Shown here one piece after another: positions 1-8,278 of a stretch of 27,940 nt of DNA. The notes beneath the pieces were generated by a model. The model had not been told where the DNA came from, ran no database searches, and saw only the letters and a program-made list of their open reading frames with translations. Position numbers and translations under genes: made by a program. The DNA is taken from NCBI GenBank assembly GCA_023132135.1, contig JAGLYR010000020.1:1-27940 (forward strand), given 5' to 3'. This stretch comes from Candidatus Eiseniibacteriota bacterium. Its GTDB lineage: Bacteria > Arandabacterota > Arandabacteria > JAGLYR01. The first letter of the stretch is position 1; each line of letters opens with the position of its first letter.

Positions 1-24
1 GGGATTCATGAATAACCCAGGCTA
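1..24 (-). repeat. MITE-like dispersed element, copy 1 (cut by window edge)
   Basis: The first 24 bases match the terminal part of the elements at 16353 and 26338 with two or fewer differences to at least one of them. Read on the minus strand it starts TAGCCTGGGTTATTCATG. The TAG at 24-22 is also the stop codon of the phosphodiesterase gene. The rest of the element lies outside the window, so its length and second end cannot be judged. Confidence 0.75.
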
Positions 25-1716
25 CGAGATATAGCCGAGACCCTTGAGGCGATCAATGATCTCGCCTTCTTGCTGATCATCGTACGATCGATCGCCGCCG
101 GTTGCATTCGTCCCGCCTCCCCTGGTCGTGCGGACGGGTCTCTGCCGGAGGAATTCGGAACCGAGAGCGACGGTCAGGACGTTGCCATCCATGTCCGAGG
201 GAACGGGCATGCCCATCAAATGGAGAACCGTGGGGGCAACATCGGTGATGTGGACCCCGTCCAATCTCTTCCCCGCTTCCACCCCGGGACCCCGGACCGC
301 AAGGACTCCCTCCATCCGATGCTGGCAGGAGATGGCCGGAGAGGTGGGCTCCAGCACCCGGTTGGACGAGAATTCGAAATCCCCGAACACCGCACACCGC
401 TCGTCGGCCGGAGCATAATACAAGTCCGGCGCCTCCGCAGTGAACGGGCCAGCAAAGAGATCCTCCCGAAACCAGACCTTGTCCACCAGAGGTCCGTTGC
501 TTTCCGGATCCGTGCTGCTCCGCAGCGCATCAGCGATTTCTTCGCGCACGCGCTCGTAGTCCCCGCCCGTTCGGACCTTTCCCGCGGGCTCCCTGCCCTC
601 GAGGTTGATGTAGATCCCTCCCACTACTCCTCCACCCAACCCGTATGCCACCGTTCGATCCCAGTCCACATCCCCAAAGGAGAGGAACCCGCTTCTCAGA
701 AACGCATAGCCTCCCGCCGTCCAGCGCAGTTTCGTCTTCACGCGGCCCAACCCGGCCCGGGCGGTCCGATTGTACAGGTTCATCGGTGTGAACCCCCGCC
801 GGAACAGCCAGTGCTTGAACCTCGATACGGCATGCTTCCGGATTCTCAGAAAACCATGCTCGATCAGCCACAGATTGGTGTGCAGGAATCGGTACAGAGG
901 CCCGGCCCCGTGGTCGGAGACCAGCGCTAGTGTCGAGTTCTCAGGCATCCGATCCAGCACCTCTCCCAGGGTTTCATCCAGACTTCTGTAGAATTCAAGC
1001 AGGACATCCCCCAAGTGCGACGCCTCCCGGGGATCGTGGTTCGGATGCTGTGGATCCGCAAGATGCCAGAGAGCATGCTGGAGGATATCGGTCTCGTTAA
1101 AAACCTGCATCAGAAAGCGCCAGGGTTTCTCGGCCATCAGCCAGAGAAGAACACGGCGCTTGTGCTCGAACGTTTGTCTCAAGTCCGCGAGGAAGTCCGC
1201 CGCGCGCCCCGGTGCATACACCTCGGTGGGCATCACAGCGTAGCCGGGTTCCCGGGCGAGAAGGGTCTCACGGAAATCGGCGGGATATGTAAAGCTCCCG
1301 GCGGATCGGGGAGTGAGAATGCCAGAGATCAAGGTACCGGCAACCTGGCGCGGTGGATAGGTCATGGGAATGTTCAGCAGAACCACCTCCCCACCCTGGT
1401 TTCCCACCCGGTCCCAGATCGTCTCCGCCCGGAGAGCCGTGCCATCCAGGGGCCCGATCCGGTAGCTTCCCCGCCGCCTCTCCATGAATTCGAAGACCCC
1501 GTGCTTCCCGGGATTCTTGCCCGTCACCATGGAGGACCATGCGGGGCCCGTACCTGGAGGAATCACGGTTCTCATCGGACCCCAGGCACCGTCCCGCATC
1601 AACCCAGCCAGAACGGGAAGATCTCCCGCATCGACCCAAGGCTTGAGCAGGTCCCACGTCGCGCCATCCCAGCCCAGAATCAGCACGCGTTGGTCGAAAT
1701 TGACACGATCGCTCAT
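22..1716 (-). CDS. Alkaline-phosphatase-superfamily phosphodiesterase (type I phosphodiesterase/nucleotide pyrophosphatase fold)
   Basis: A 564-residue protein of the metal-dependent phosphodiesterase/phosphatase superfamily. Visible family motifs are GWDGAT (metal ligand D17), PPGTGPAW with probable nucleophile Thr56, the GKNPGKHG segment following it, TDILQH (D211, H215), SDHGAG (D269, H270) and a late His near residue 466 in the CQHR segment. The C-terminus GLGYIS is typical of the family. There is no signal peptide, so it is probably cytoplasmic; the substrate cannot be read from sequence. Starts at ATG with AAGGA about 6 nt upstream, 26 bp after the DUF2723 gene, and is the last gene of the envelope run. 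Its TAG stop is shared with the repeat at 1-24. A role in phosphoglycan or lipid-headgroup turnover is inference from context. Confidence 0.88.
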   Translation of the reverse strand: MSDRVNFDQRVLILGWDGATWDLLKPWVDAGDLPVLAGLMRDGAWGPMRTVIPPGTGPAWSSMVTGKNPGKHGVFEFMERRRGSYRIGPLDGTALRAETIWDRVGNQGGEVVLLNIPMTYPPRQVAGTLISGILTPRSAGSFTYPADFRETLLAREPGYAVMPTEVYAPGRAADFLADLRQTFEHKRRVLLWLMAEKPWRFLMQVFNETDILQHALWHLADPQHPNHDPREASHLGDVLLEFYRSLDETLGEVLDRMPENSTLALVSDHGAGPLYRFLHTNLWLIEHGFLRIRKHAVSRFKHWLFRRGFTPMNLYNRTARAGLGRVKTKLRWTAGGYAFLRSGFLSFGDVDWDRTVAYGLGGGVVGGIYINLEGREPAGKVRTGGDYERVREEIADALRSSTDPESNGPLVDKVWFREDLFAGPFTAEAPDLYYAPADERCAVFGDFEFSSNRVLEPTSPAISCQHRMEGVLAVRGPGVEAGKRLDGVHITDVAPTVLHLMGMPVPSDMDGNVLTVALGSEFLRQRPVRTTRGGGTNATGGDRSYDDQQEGEIIDRLKGLGYIS

Positions 1717-1742
1717 GCTACTGTCCTTCCACCGGCGCTTCC

Positions 1743-4076
1743 CTACGATTCCGGTTCCTCATCGGCCGTTCCAGCCCTGTCCAGCTCGGTTTCGAGACTG
1801 CGAATGAGCTTCTTTGAGCCCTCGTCGTCCGGGTGCAGGACAATCCACCGATTCACAATGTCCAGAACCTTCCCCTTCTCGCCGTGCTTTTCGTACAGGA
1901 TCATGAGATCATTGTAGAGAAGTGGGTCGTCCGGGACAAACTCGATGGCTTCCTCCAGAGCCGCAGCCGCTTCTTCCCACCGTCCCCTCTGCTCCAGAAC
2001 GTAGGACAGCTTGCGGTAGCCTTCCATGTCGTTGGGGTTCCGCTCCAGCAGACGCCGCGCGAACTCCTCCGCCTCGTCCAGCATCCCGGCGTTCACGTAG
2101 ATCGGGACCATCAGTTGTTTGTAGGGAGGGTAGTTCGGAGTGATCATGCCCGCTATCTCGCACTCCCGGACGCTCTTCTCGTATTCGCTGCGCTGGCTAT
2201 GGAGGTACGCCAGCCGGATGAACGCGGCCGAGTAGTTTGTCATCAGACTCCGCGTGTTTGAGTCGCGGTAGACATCATCCCTCAGATTCCAGTTTTCATC
2301 CAGAAGCCCGCGGAACTTGTACTTCTCGAAAAGATTCTCCTCCGTCTTGGCCAGGTCAATCTCCTCGGTCCGCGACGGCACCACCCGGAACACGAGTCCC
2401 TCCAGGATCAGATTGTCCCCGAGACCCATTTCCTCCAGGGAAGGAACCGTCACGGCGAAGTAGACGGGGCGTTTCCAGCCGTCTTCCCCGATTGCCATCA
2501 GGATGTCCCGGACCCCGATGTCCCTGACCAGGACAATCTGTCCGTCGGCCAGGCGTACAGGCATGAGCTTCTTGATCTCCTCGTCCGACAGACGCATTGG
2601 AACCGTCGGCTCCGCGTGCTTCAGCTGCAGGATGTACCAGGGTGTGTTGAGAAGACTCAGGTTCACGACGCGGACATCCTTCCGAAACCCCTTGACCTCC
2701 TGCAGAAACCACAGCGGGAAGGTATCGTTGTCCCCATTGGTGAAAATCACCGCGTCGGGTTCCAACCCAACCAGAATATTGTGCGCGTAGTCGTGAGCGT
2801 TGAAGTCCCCGCGGCGGTCGTGCGAATCGAAATGGGTAGCCGCGACACCCAGAGGAAGAAGTGCGAGGATCACAGCCAGGACCGTCGCCGGGACTCGCGG
2901 ATTCCATCCTCCGCGCGAGAGACGCTGCCAGAGCCGACCAATGAGCTCTCCACCGCCGATTCCCATGTAGCCGCTGAACAGGAAGAACGCGTAGGTGTAG
3001 AAGTAGTCCCGTTCCCGGACTTCGTGGGCCGTGAAGTTCATGTAGACGATGAGCCAGAGCCCCGAGAAAAGGAACAGAGACCCCAGCATCATGAAAGTTC
3101 TTCTCTCCCTCTTCAGATGAATCCAGAGACCCATCAACCCGAGGGCCGGCAGGAATCGCGCGATCAGCCGGGTAAGGGTCGTCCCATCTCCCATGTACTG
3201 CTCCAGGAAGTACCGCCAGAAATGCCCGAACTGAAACGCCCAGGATGCCTGCCGGTGGAACAGCGTCATTGGTTTGTACTGTTTCCGGTTCACGAAATCG
3301 AAGAAACTCGTGAAGGTCTGCGGGCTGGACTCGTCGATGCCCGGCTGGAGAGCGGAGCGGATGGGCAGGAAAATGTGAACGAGAGCGCCCAGCACCGAAA
3401 GAGCAATGACCATCCCCATGAACTTCGAGTCGAGCAGCAGCCGCCAGTCAATGACAATAATGAACGCAAGGAACGAGAAGGCGGCCAGATACGTTCCCAG
3501 GTGAAGGCCGATTCCCAGAGCCATGAGGTACGCCACGACAAGCACCAGGTTTTTCCTGCCTGGTTCGCGCGGCCCTTCTCCCCACTTGAGCATCAACCAC
3601 ACGCCGAAACTCTGGAGCAATCCACTGGCCGCGTAGACCTCCGCCTCGATGGCGTTGGTCCAGTAGGTGCTTGCAAAGGCTGCAAAGAGCCCACCCGCTG
3701 CGGCCCCCGAGTACACGACCAGGTTATTGCGGAAATCGCGCTCGGGGCGCCACATGCGAACGATCCGAACGAGCGAAAGGTACAGGAACAGGACGGCCAG
3801 CGCCCCGGTCAGCGCGGAGAACCAGTTCACCCCCAGTGCCGCCTCCGGGAAGGGAAGCATCGAGAACAGCCGCCCGACCAGAACATAGAGAGGCGTCCCG
3901 GGAGGATGGGGGATCCCCAGGGTATAGGCTGTTGCGATGAACTCCCCGCTGTCCCAAAAGGACACCGTCGGCGAGATGGTAATCCCGTACAGGATGAGCA
4001 CGATCGCTGTCACCGCACTGGCAACAATGCTGTTGATCCAATCCCTCTCTTCACATTTGTCGAGATGGTTCTCCAA
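1743..4076 (-). CDS. DUF2723 multipass membrane protein with C-terminal TPR-like tail
   Basis: 777 residues. The N-terminal half has many membrane segments and the DUF2723 signature: an acidic residue in the first loop (VSFWDSGEF, about residues 37-45) followed by GIPHPPGTPLY (about 53-63), resembling the GT-C glycosyltransferase fold of protein O-mannosyltransferases. A soluble middle region contains NGDNDTFPLW, and the last ~130 residues are TPR-like helical repeats. Start is TTG at 4076-4074, preceded by an excellent GGAGGT Shine-Dalgarno 8 nt away; it overlaps the end of the preceding UPF0104-type gene by 26 bp, suggesting translational coupling. Likely role: transferring sugar from a polyprenyl-phosphate donor to an exported acceptor. 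Family assignment is firm; substrate is unknown. Confidence 0.87.
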   Translation of the reverse strand: MENHLDKCEERDWINSIVASAVTAIVLILYGITISPTVSFWDSGEFIATAYTLGIPHPPGTPLYVLVGRLFSMLPFPEAALGVNWFSALTGALAVLFLYLSLVRIVRMWRPERDFRNNLVVYSGAAAGGLFAAFASTYWTNAIEAEVYAASGLLQSFGVWLMLKWGEGPREPGRKNLVLVVAYLMALGIGLHLGTYLAAFSFLAFIIVIDWRLLLDSKFMGMVIALSVLGALVHIFLPIRSALQPGIDESSPQTFTSFFDFVNRKQYKPMTLFHRQASWAFQFGHFWRYFLEQYMGDGTTLTRLIARFLPALGLMGLWIHLKRERRTFMMLGSLFLFSGLWLIVYMNFTAHEVRERDYFYTYAFFLFSGYMGIGGGELIGRLWQRLSRGGWNPRVPATVLAVILALLPLGVAATHFDSHDRRGDFNAHDYAHNILVGLEPDAVIFTNGDNDTFPLWFLQEVKGFRKDVRVVNLSLLNTPWYILQLKHAEPTVPMRLSDEEIKKLMPVRLADGQIVLVRDIGVRDILMAIGEDGWKRPVYFAVTVPSLEEMGLGDNLILEGLVFRVVPSRTEEIDLAKTEENLFEKYKFRGLLDENWNLRDDVYRDSNTRSLMTNYSAAFIRLAYLHSQRSEYEKSVRECEIAGMITPNYPPYKQLMVPIYVNAGMLDEAEEFARRLLERNPNDMEGYRKLSYVLEQRGRWEEAAAALEEAIEFVPDDPLLYNDLMILYEKHGEKGKVLDIVNRWIVLHPDDEGSKKLIRSLETELDRAGTADEEPES

Positions 4077-5121
4077 GTCCTTTTACCTCCATCACCTTTT
4101 CACGTTCCACTCGGCCTCTGACGAGGAACAGAACGCCCCCGACAAGACTCACCACGACGCCGACTACGTAGGCGAGAAATCCCATGGAAAACGCCTCGGG
4201 AGCGGTAACCCCCACCTGCCGGAAAAAGAAAACACCGGCATTTTCCCGGACCCCGATCCCGTTGATCGATACGGGAAGGGCTATCAGTATTGCGATCACT
4301 GGTATGAAGAGGAAATAGTACCGCATCGGGATATCTATGCCCAGCGCAACCGCGACCTCATAATGGACCAGCACTCTCAGGATCTGAACCACGATTGCGA
4401 TTCCCGTCACTGCCCAGAGGAGCTTCGGCTGGCTCCGGTAGGCATAGGCGGATTCATAGATCGCCTTGAGCCGGGTCCGGATAGACTTGAGTCCAAGTGG
4501 CCGAAGCGCCCGATCCGCCTGCCGCGCCAGGGAACGGTTGAAAGTTACGCACAGGACGATCGCCAGCACAGCTGCCAGTCCAAGACCGCTTGCCATCACT
4601 ACTTCGTTCTGCAGAACCGAGAGCGAGCTCAGTGCAGCCAGGACAGCGAGAATCGCCAGAGCCACCAGCCCGAACAGCCGATCAAAAAACGTGGCCGCAA
4701 CGGCCCCCTCAGTATTCCCGGCGCTGCGGTGCACGTCATACACGCGAATCACATCCCCGCCAAGATTCGCCGGCAGGAAGTTGGAGAAGTACAACCCTAC
4801 GAAGTAGAAGGACATCACCTTCCTGAGAGGCAGCCGGATTCCCTGCCCCTTGAGCAACAGATCCCACTGGTACGCGCCGACGATGTTGCTCAAGGCGAAC
4901 AGGGCCGTTCCCCAGAGCGCGTGCTCCAACTTGAATTTTCCAAACTGGTGAACGACCTGCGCGAGATCGGCTTTCCAGAGGATGAATGCAAAGAGGAGAC
5001 CGCTGATCCCGATCTTCAGCGCGCGGCTCACCGCGGGGCGGCGCCAGAACCGTCCACGGCCGGTCTTCCTGCCGCCTGAGTCCGCCGCCATCCGCGCTGT
5101 CCCCTGATCCTGACCTCTCAT
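4051..5121 (-). CDS. Lysylphosphatidylglycerol synthase TM-region / UPF0104 family membrane protein
   Basis: 356 residues from the chosen ATG. The body is almost entirely hydrophobic helices with family features such as GAYQWDLLLKGQGI, YFSNFLPANLGGDVIRVYDV and a late INGIGVRENAGVFFF segment. These match the MprF/AglD-type flippase-synthase TM domain, without the soluble aminoacyl-transferase domain of MprF. The ATG at 5121-5119 overlaps the TGA of the YfhO-type gene as ATGA, the reason for preferring it over the longer open frame that begins at 5178. Such stand-alone proteins are often linked to glycolipid or polyprenyl-lipid handling; the exact substrate here is not known. Confidence 0.86.
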   Translation of the reverse strand: MRGQDQGTARMAADSGGRKTGRGRFWRRPAVSRALKIGISGLLFAFILWKADLAQVVHQFGKFKLEHALWGTALFALSNIVGAYQWDLLLKGQGIRLPLRKVMSFYFVGLYFSNFLPANLGGDVIRVYDVHRSAGNTEGAVAATFFDRLFGLVALAILAVLAALSSLSVLQNEVVMASGLGLAAVLAIVLCVTFNRSLARQADRALRPLGLKSIRTRLKAIYESAYAYRSQPKLLWAVTGIAIVVQILRVLVHYEVAVALGIDIPMRYYFLFIPVIAILIALPVSINGIGVRENAGVFFFRQVGVTAPEAFSMGFLAYVVGVVVSLVGGVLFLVRGRVEREKVMEVKGLGEPSRQM

Positions 5122-7445
5122 CTCTGAAATCCTGACCTTCGTCTTCCAAATATGCAACCGATCCCGGCCAGCAGGCAAATCCCGCTCAGCATCAAGCCAT
5201 TTCGAAAAGCCGCAGACTCGTACGCCAGCACCACCCGGTGATCCCCGGGTTCCAGCCGCACGGCGCGCAGCGCGTAGTCAGCCCTCAGGACGGGCGTCCG
5301 GACTCCATCCACGTAGGCGATCCAGCTCGGGTAGTAGATCTCCGAGAAAACGAGGATGCCGGGACCGTCCAGCCGCGCATTCACCTCAATACGGTTCGAT
5401 CGATAGGAGACGACATCCACCCGGGAGAGCCCGGGAGTCCATGGCCCACTGCCATCCCGGCCCTGCTGAAGAATCACCGTCCGGCGCGGATCAAAACCTT
5501 CCTCCTTCATCCACTCAAGGGTCTCTTCGTCGCTCCCGGCAACGCGGGCCTCCGGCACCAGGAACACTCTGGGCAGGTAGTTCGGGGCTTCCACAAGGTT
5601 GAACTCGTTGCCCTGGTATTGTTCGATCCGGTACCGGACGTTGAGGAGGTCGAGCTTCAGATCCCGTCCCACATCAAAGGTCTTATACAGGCTGAGTTTC
5701 AGCTGGTTGTACCCATCTACATTGAAAACCCCGTTGATCTCGCCCTGGTTCCGGCGCATCAGCATCACACCACCCGGCGCGCGGGTCTGTACCCGGAAGA
5801 GCGGTTCCCCCTCGCCGGGTCTGAGCACCTCGACAGTACTGTCCGGGGCGTAGTACCGCTCGATGGAAATCGCTCCCGGGTTGTGGCTGCGCCCGAAGAC
5901 AAAGAGATCGGCCACCAACAGCCCAACCACCAGCAATCCGGCCACCGTATCCGGAAGACGTCCCCGTCCCCTCAGCACCAGCAGCACTGTCCCAGCCACA
6001 CCGAAAACCATGAAGGGCACAGCTCGCGACAGGAAGAAGTCCCAATCCACCGGCGCGCCCGACCGGAGAACCTTCCCGGACCCCAGGAAATGAAACAGCA
6101 CGGCGCCCGCGGCCAGCACACAGACCAGGAACACCGCCCAGCGCCACGCCAGCCGTCTGAACCACGGGGCAAGGGACTCCCGCCCGCCAGTCACGAGCAC
6201 ATCCGCTCCATACCCGGCCAGCACCGACACCGAAAACACCAGCAGTATCAACGCCCGCGAGGGAATCCTGAACCGATCATAACCCGGGACAACGGCGAAG
6301 AACAGGCGGTGAACACCGCCGTACTTCCCCGCCGCCATCAGGAGAGAGATCAGCAGGAGCCCCACAAGAAACCCGCGGTACGGTCGATTCGATTTCCTGA
6401 GCCCAATCCAGGCCATCAGAAGACCAACGATCCCGACGTACCCGCACATCTCCCAGAAGTAGTAGTATCGCCCGACACCCCAGTACGACAGGAAATCACC
6501 CCCTCCCGTCCCACCGAAGAAATGGGGAATGAAGAGAGTAATCAGGTTCCAGGGAGGGAACGAGGCCTCGACAGATTGCTGGTAGCCGAGCTCCGGCCGA
6601 ATGGAGAGTCGAGAGAGCTCATAGCTGGGGAGAAGCTGGAACAGGCAGAGCCCGAGAGAAAATGCCACCGCCGCCGCTCCAAGGGCCGGGATTTTCAGCC
6701 ATGAGGCAACACGGCACCCGGTCCGGCGAATCTCGTTCCCCGTCATGTACAGGGTGAAGAAGCCGAGACCGATGTAGACAAGAAGAGAGATCTGGGGAGA
6801 TCCGCCCAGGAACGCAACAGCCAGAACCGCCCCCGCAGCCAGCGCGTGGACGAGAGAACACCGCGTGAAGGCCAGATGCAGGAAGAGAAAGGCGAGCGGC
6901 AGCCAGACCGCGACCTCCAGGATGTTGAGGTGGATTACGTGAGTCACCATGAACCCGGAGAACATGAAGGTGATCCCACCGGCCCACCCCCCCCACACCG
7001 AGGCCCCCAGTCGCCGAACCAGCAGGAACATCCAGCACCCAGCCAGCATCAGATGGACGGCGGCCAGAGCCTCAACCGCTACCAAACCCAGGTGCCCGTC
7101 CCGGACAAACAGATTCAGCGCAAGATTCAACGGGTACAGAACGGCCGACTGGATATCCGCCAGGAATGGCATCCCCGCGAACACATAGGGATTCCAGAAG
7201 GGAATCTCGCCGGCGGCTATGGAGGAGGCGGCGAAGTATCGCGTAGGGTACGTGAACTCGAGGAAGTCGTCCCAGAAATAGCGATACTCACCCGCCCAGC
7301 CGAACAGCACTTCCCAGAAGAACACGAGACACAGGACCACAAAGGGGACCCAGACTGTCCGTCTCCACACTCCGGCCAGCACCCCGCGCTCCCGACTCCC
7401 CGTGGATCCGGGCTTATTCGCGCCTGCTCTGCCACTATGTACCAT
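5118..7445 (-). CDS. YfhO-family bacterial membrane protein
   Basis: About 775 residues, polytopic, with a C-terminal extracytoplasmic domain. Family marks include the early acidic loop FWDDFLEFTYPTRYF followed by GEIPFWNPYVFAGMPFLAD, repeated TM helices, and a C-terminal part with EIYYPSWIAYVDG and LEPGDHRVVLAYES. YfhO of Bacillus is implicated in lipoteichoic-acid glycosylation; this homologue probably moves sugars from a lipid carrier onto an exported polymer. Start is uncertain: ATG at 7445 has only a weak ribosome site, while GTG at 7382 follows CGGGAG with good spacing and lies just before TM1. The open frame continues to 7631, but that part overlaps the methyltransferase and contains a hairpin, so it is unlikely to be coding. 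Confidence 0.86.
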   Translation of the reverse strand: MVHSGRAGANKPGSTGSRERGVLAGVWRRTVWVPFVVLCLVFFWEVLFGWAGEYRYFWDDFLEFTYPTRYFAASSIAAGEIPFWNPYVFAGMPFLADIQSAVLYPLNLALNLFVRDGHLGLVAVEALAAVHLMLAGCWMFLLVRRLGASVWGGWAGGITFMFSGFMVTHVIHLNILEVAVWLPLAFLFLHLAFTRCSLVHALAAGAVLAVAFLGGSPQISLLVYIGLGFFTLYMTGNEIRRTGCRVASWLKIPALGAAAVAFSLGLCLFQLLPSYELSRLSIRPELGYQQSVEASFPPWNLITLFIPHFFGGTGGGDFLSYWGVGRYYYFWEMCGYVGIVGLLMAWIGLRKSNRPYRGFLVGLLLISLLMAAGKYGGVHRLFFAVVPGYDRFRIPSRALILLVFSVSVLAGYGADVLVTGGRESLAPWFRRLAWRWAVFLVCVLAAGAVLFHFLGSGKVLRSGAPVDWDFFLSRAVPFMVFGVAGTVLLVLRGRGRLPDTVAGLLVVGLLVADLFVFGRSHNPGAISIERYYAPDSTVEVLRPGEGEPLFRVQTRAPGGVMLMRRNQGEINGVFNVDGYNQLKLSLYKTFDVGRDLKLDLLNVRYRIEQYQGNEFNLVEAPNYLPRVFLVPEARVAGSDEETLEWMKEEGFDPRRTVILQQGRDGSGPWTPGLSRVDVVSYRSNRIEVNARLDGPGILVFSEIYYPSWIAYVDGVRTPVLRADYALRAVRLEPGDHRVVLAYESAAFRNGLMLSGICLLAGIGCIFGRRRSGFQR

Positions 7446-7472
7446 ATGCACATCACGCTCTGGGCTGTACTG

Positions 7473-7498
7473 TGCACGGATCCTGCCGGATCCGTGCA
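7473..7498 (-). other. Perfect inverted repeat / RNA hairpin before the YfhO-type gene
   Basis: Eleven-base arms TGCACGGATCC and GGATCCGTGCA (7473-7483, 7488-7498) pair perfectly around a 4-base loop. It lies in the 77-bp gap between the methyltransferase stop (7523) and the YfhO-type start (7445). No T-run follows on the minus strand, so it does not look like an intrinsic terminator. An mRNA stability, processing or translation element is possible. Confidence 0.7.
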
Positions 7499-7522
7499 TC
7501 CCACGCTCACCTGCAAGACCGG

Positions 7523-8278
7523 CTAGCCCTGTCGAGATCGGTCTTCGCGTTTCTGTCCCACGCAGACAACCGATACCCCGAACGGCAACCTGGAGAAACG
7601 CATCCACCGCGCCTCGAGGCACAGCAGCCAATAGAAAAACGTGTTCAACGGACCCGGGACCGGCTTCAGCGTCGTCTCCGGTTCGCTCCGGCTCCCCACC
7701 AGTTTCTCCAGCAGACGATACAGGGCAATGGGAAAGAACAGCAGGGATACAGCGTAGCTCAGTTTCAGAATCGCGAATCCCGCGTCCTCCATCAGCCGGG
7801 CTATCTCACCCGCACGATACCGGCGCAAGTGGTGCAACGCCACATCGTGCCGACTCCACAGAAACTGGAAAGCGGGCACTGTAACCAGCGTCAACCCACC
7901 GGGCCGGACGACCCGATGAATTTCCTGGAGGACGCTTTGCTCATCGGACACGTGCTCCAGAAGGTCCAGCGCAACCGCCGCATGGAATGTCCCGTTCTGG
8001 AAGGGAATCCGCCCGGCGGGGGACCGAACCAGCAGACTGAGATTCCGGTTCCGACAGAACCGGAGCGCCTCGGGCGACGCGTCCAGTCCCACCGTCGTCC
8101 CAAGATCAGAAAGCGCCGCCAGAGTAGATCCCGTCCCACAGCCCACATCCAGAATGCGATCCCCGTCCCGCCAGACCCCAAACCGCGAGAGCAGACTCCT
8201 GGCCAACTCGCGCCGCCCCCGGAACCACCAGTAGCGGTCCTCGAGGTCAAACATTCGGGCATACTCCTCCAGCTTCAC
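7523..8278 (-). CDS. Class I SAM-dependent methyltransferase
   Basis: 251 residues from GTG at 8278. The Rossmann SAM-binding motif I is ILDVGCGTGS (about residues 37-46), followed by GLDASPEAL, then a conserved DLLEHVSDE and a VVRPGGLTLVTVPA segment; this is the UbiE/Methyltransf_11 type. A C-terminal hydrophobic stretch LLFFPIALYRLLEKL may attach it to the membrane. The GTG overlaps the TGA of the upstream GT4 gene as GTGA, which decides the start and indicates coupling; the longer frame to 8374 would overlap GT4 by 100 bp. Context suggests methylation of a glycan or polyprenyl-linked intermediate, but the acceptor is unknown. Confidence 0.87.
   Translation of the reverse strand: MKLEEYARMFDLEDRYWWFRGRRELARSLLSRFGVWRDGDRILDVGCGTGSTLAALSDLGTTVGLDASPEALRFCRNRNLSLLVRSPAGRIPFQNGTFHAAVALDLLEHVSDEQSVLQEIHRVVRPGGLTLVTVPAFQFLWSRHDVALHHLRRYRAGEIARLMEDAGFAILKLSYAVSLLFFPIALYRLLEKLVGSRSEPETTLKPVPGPLNTFFYWLLCLEARWMRFSRLPFGVSVVCVGQKREDRSRQG

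Noticed and set aside
2616-4121. Long plus-strand open frame (501 codons) opposite the DUF2723 gene
   Set aside because: Composition is rich in Arg, Pro, Glu, Gln and His as expected for the antisense of a GC-rich membrane protein; no ribosome site or family motif.
7446-7631. N-terminal extension of the YfhO-type protein to 7631
   Set aside because: Would overlap the methyltransferase by over 100 bp and translate through a perfect hairpin.
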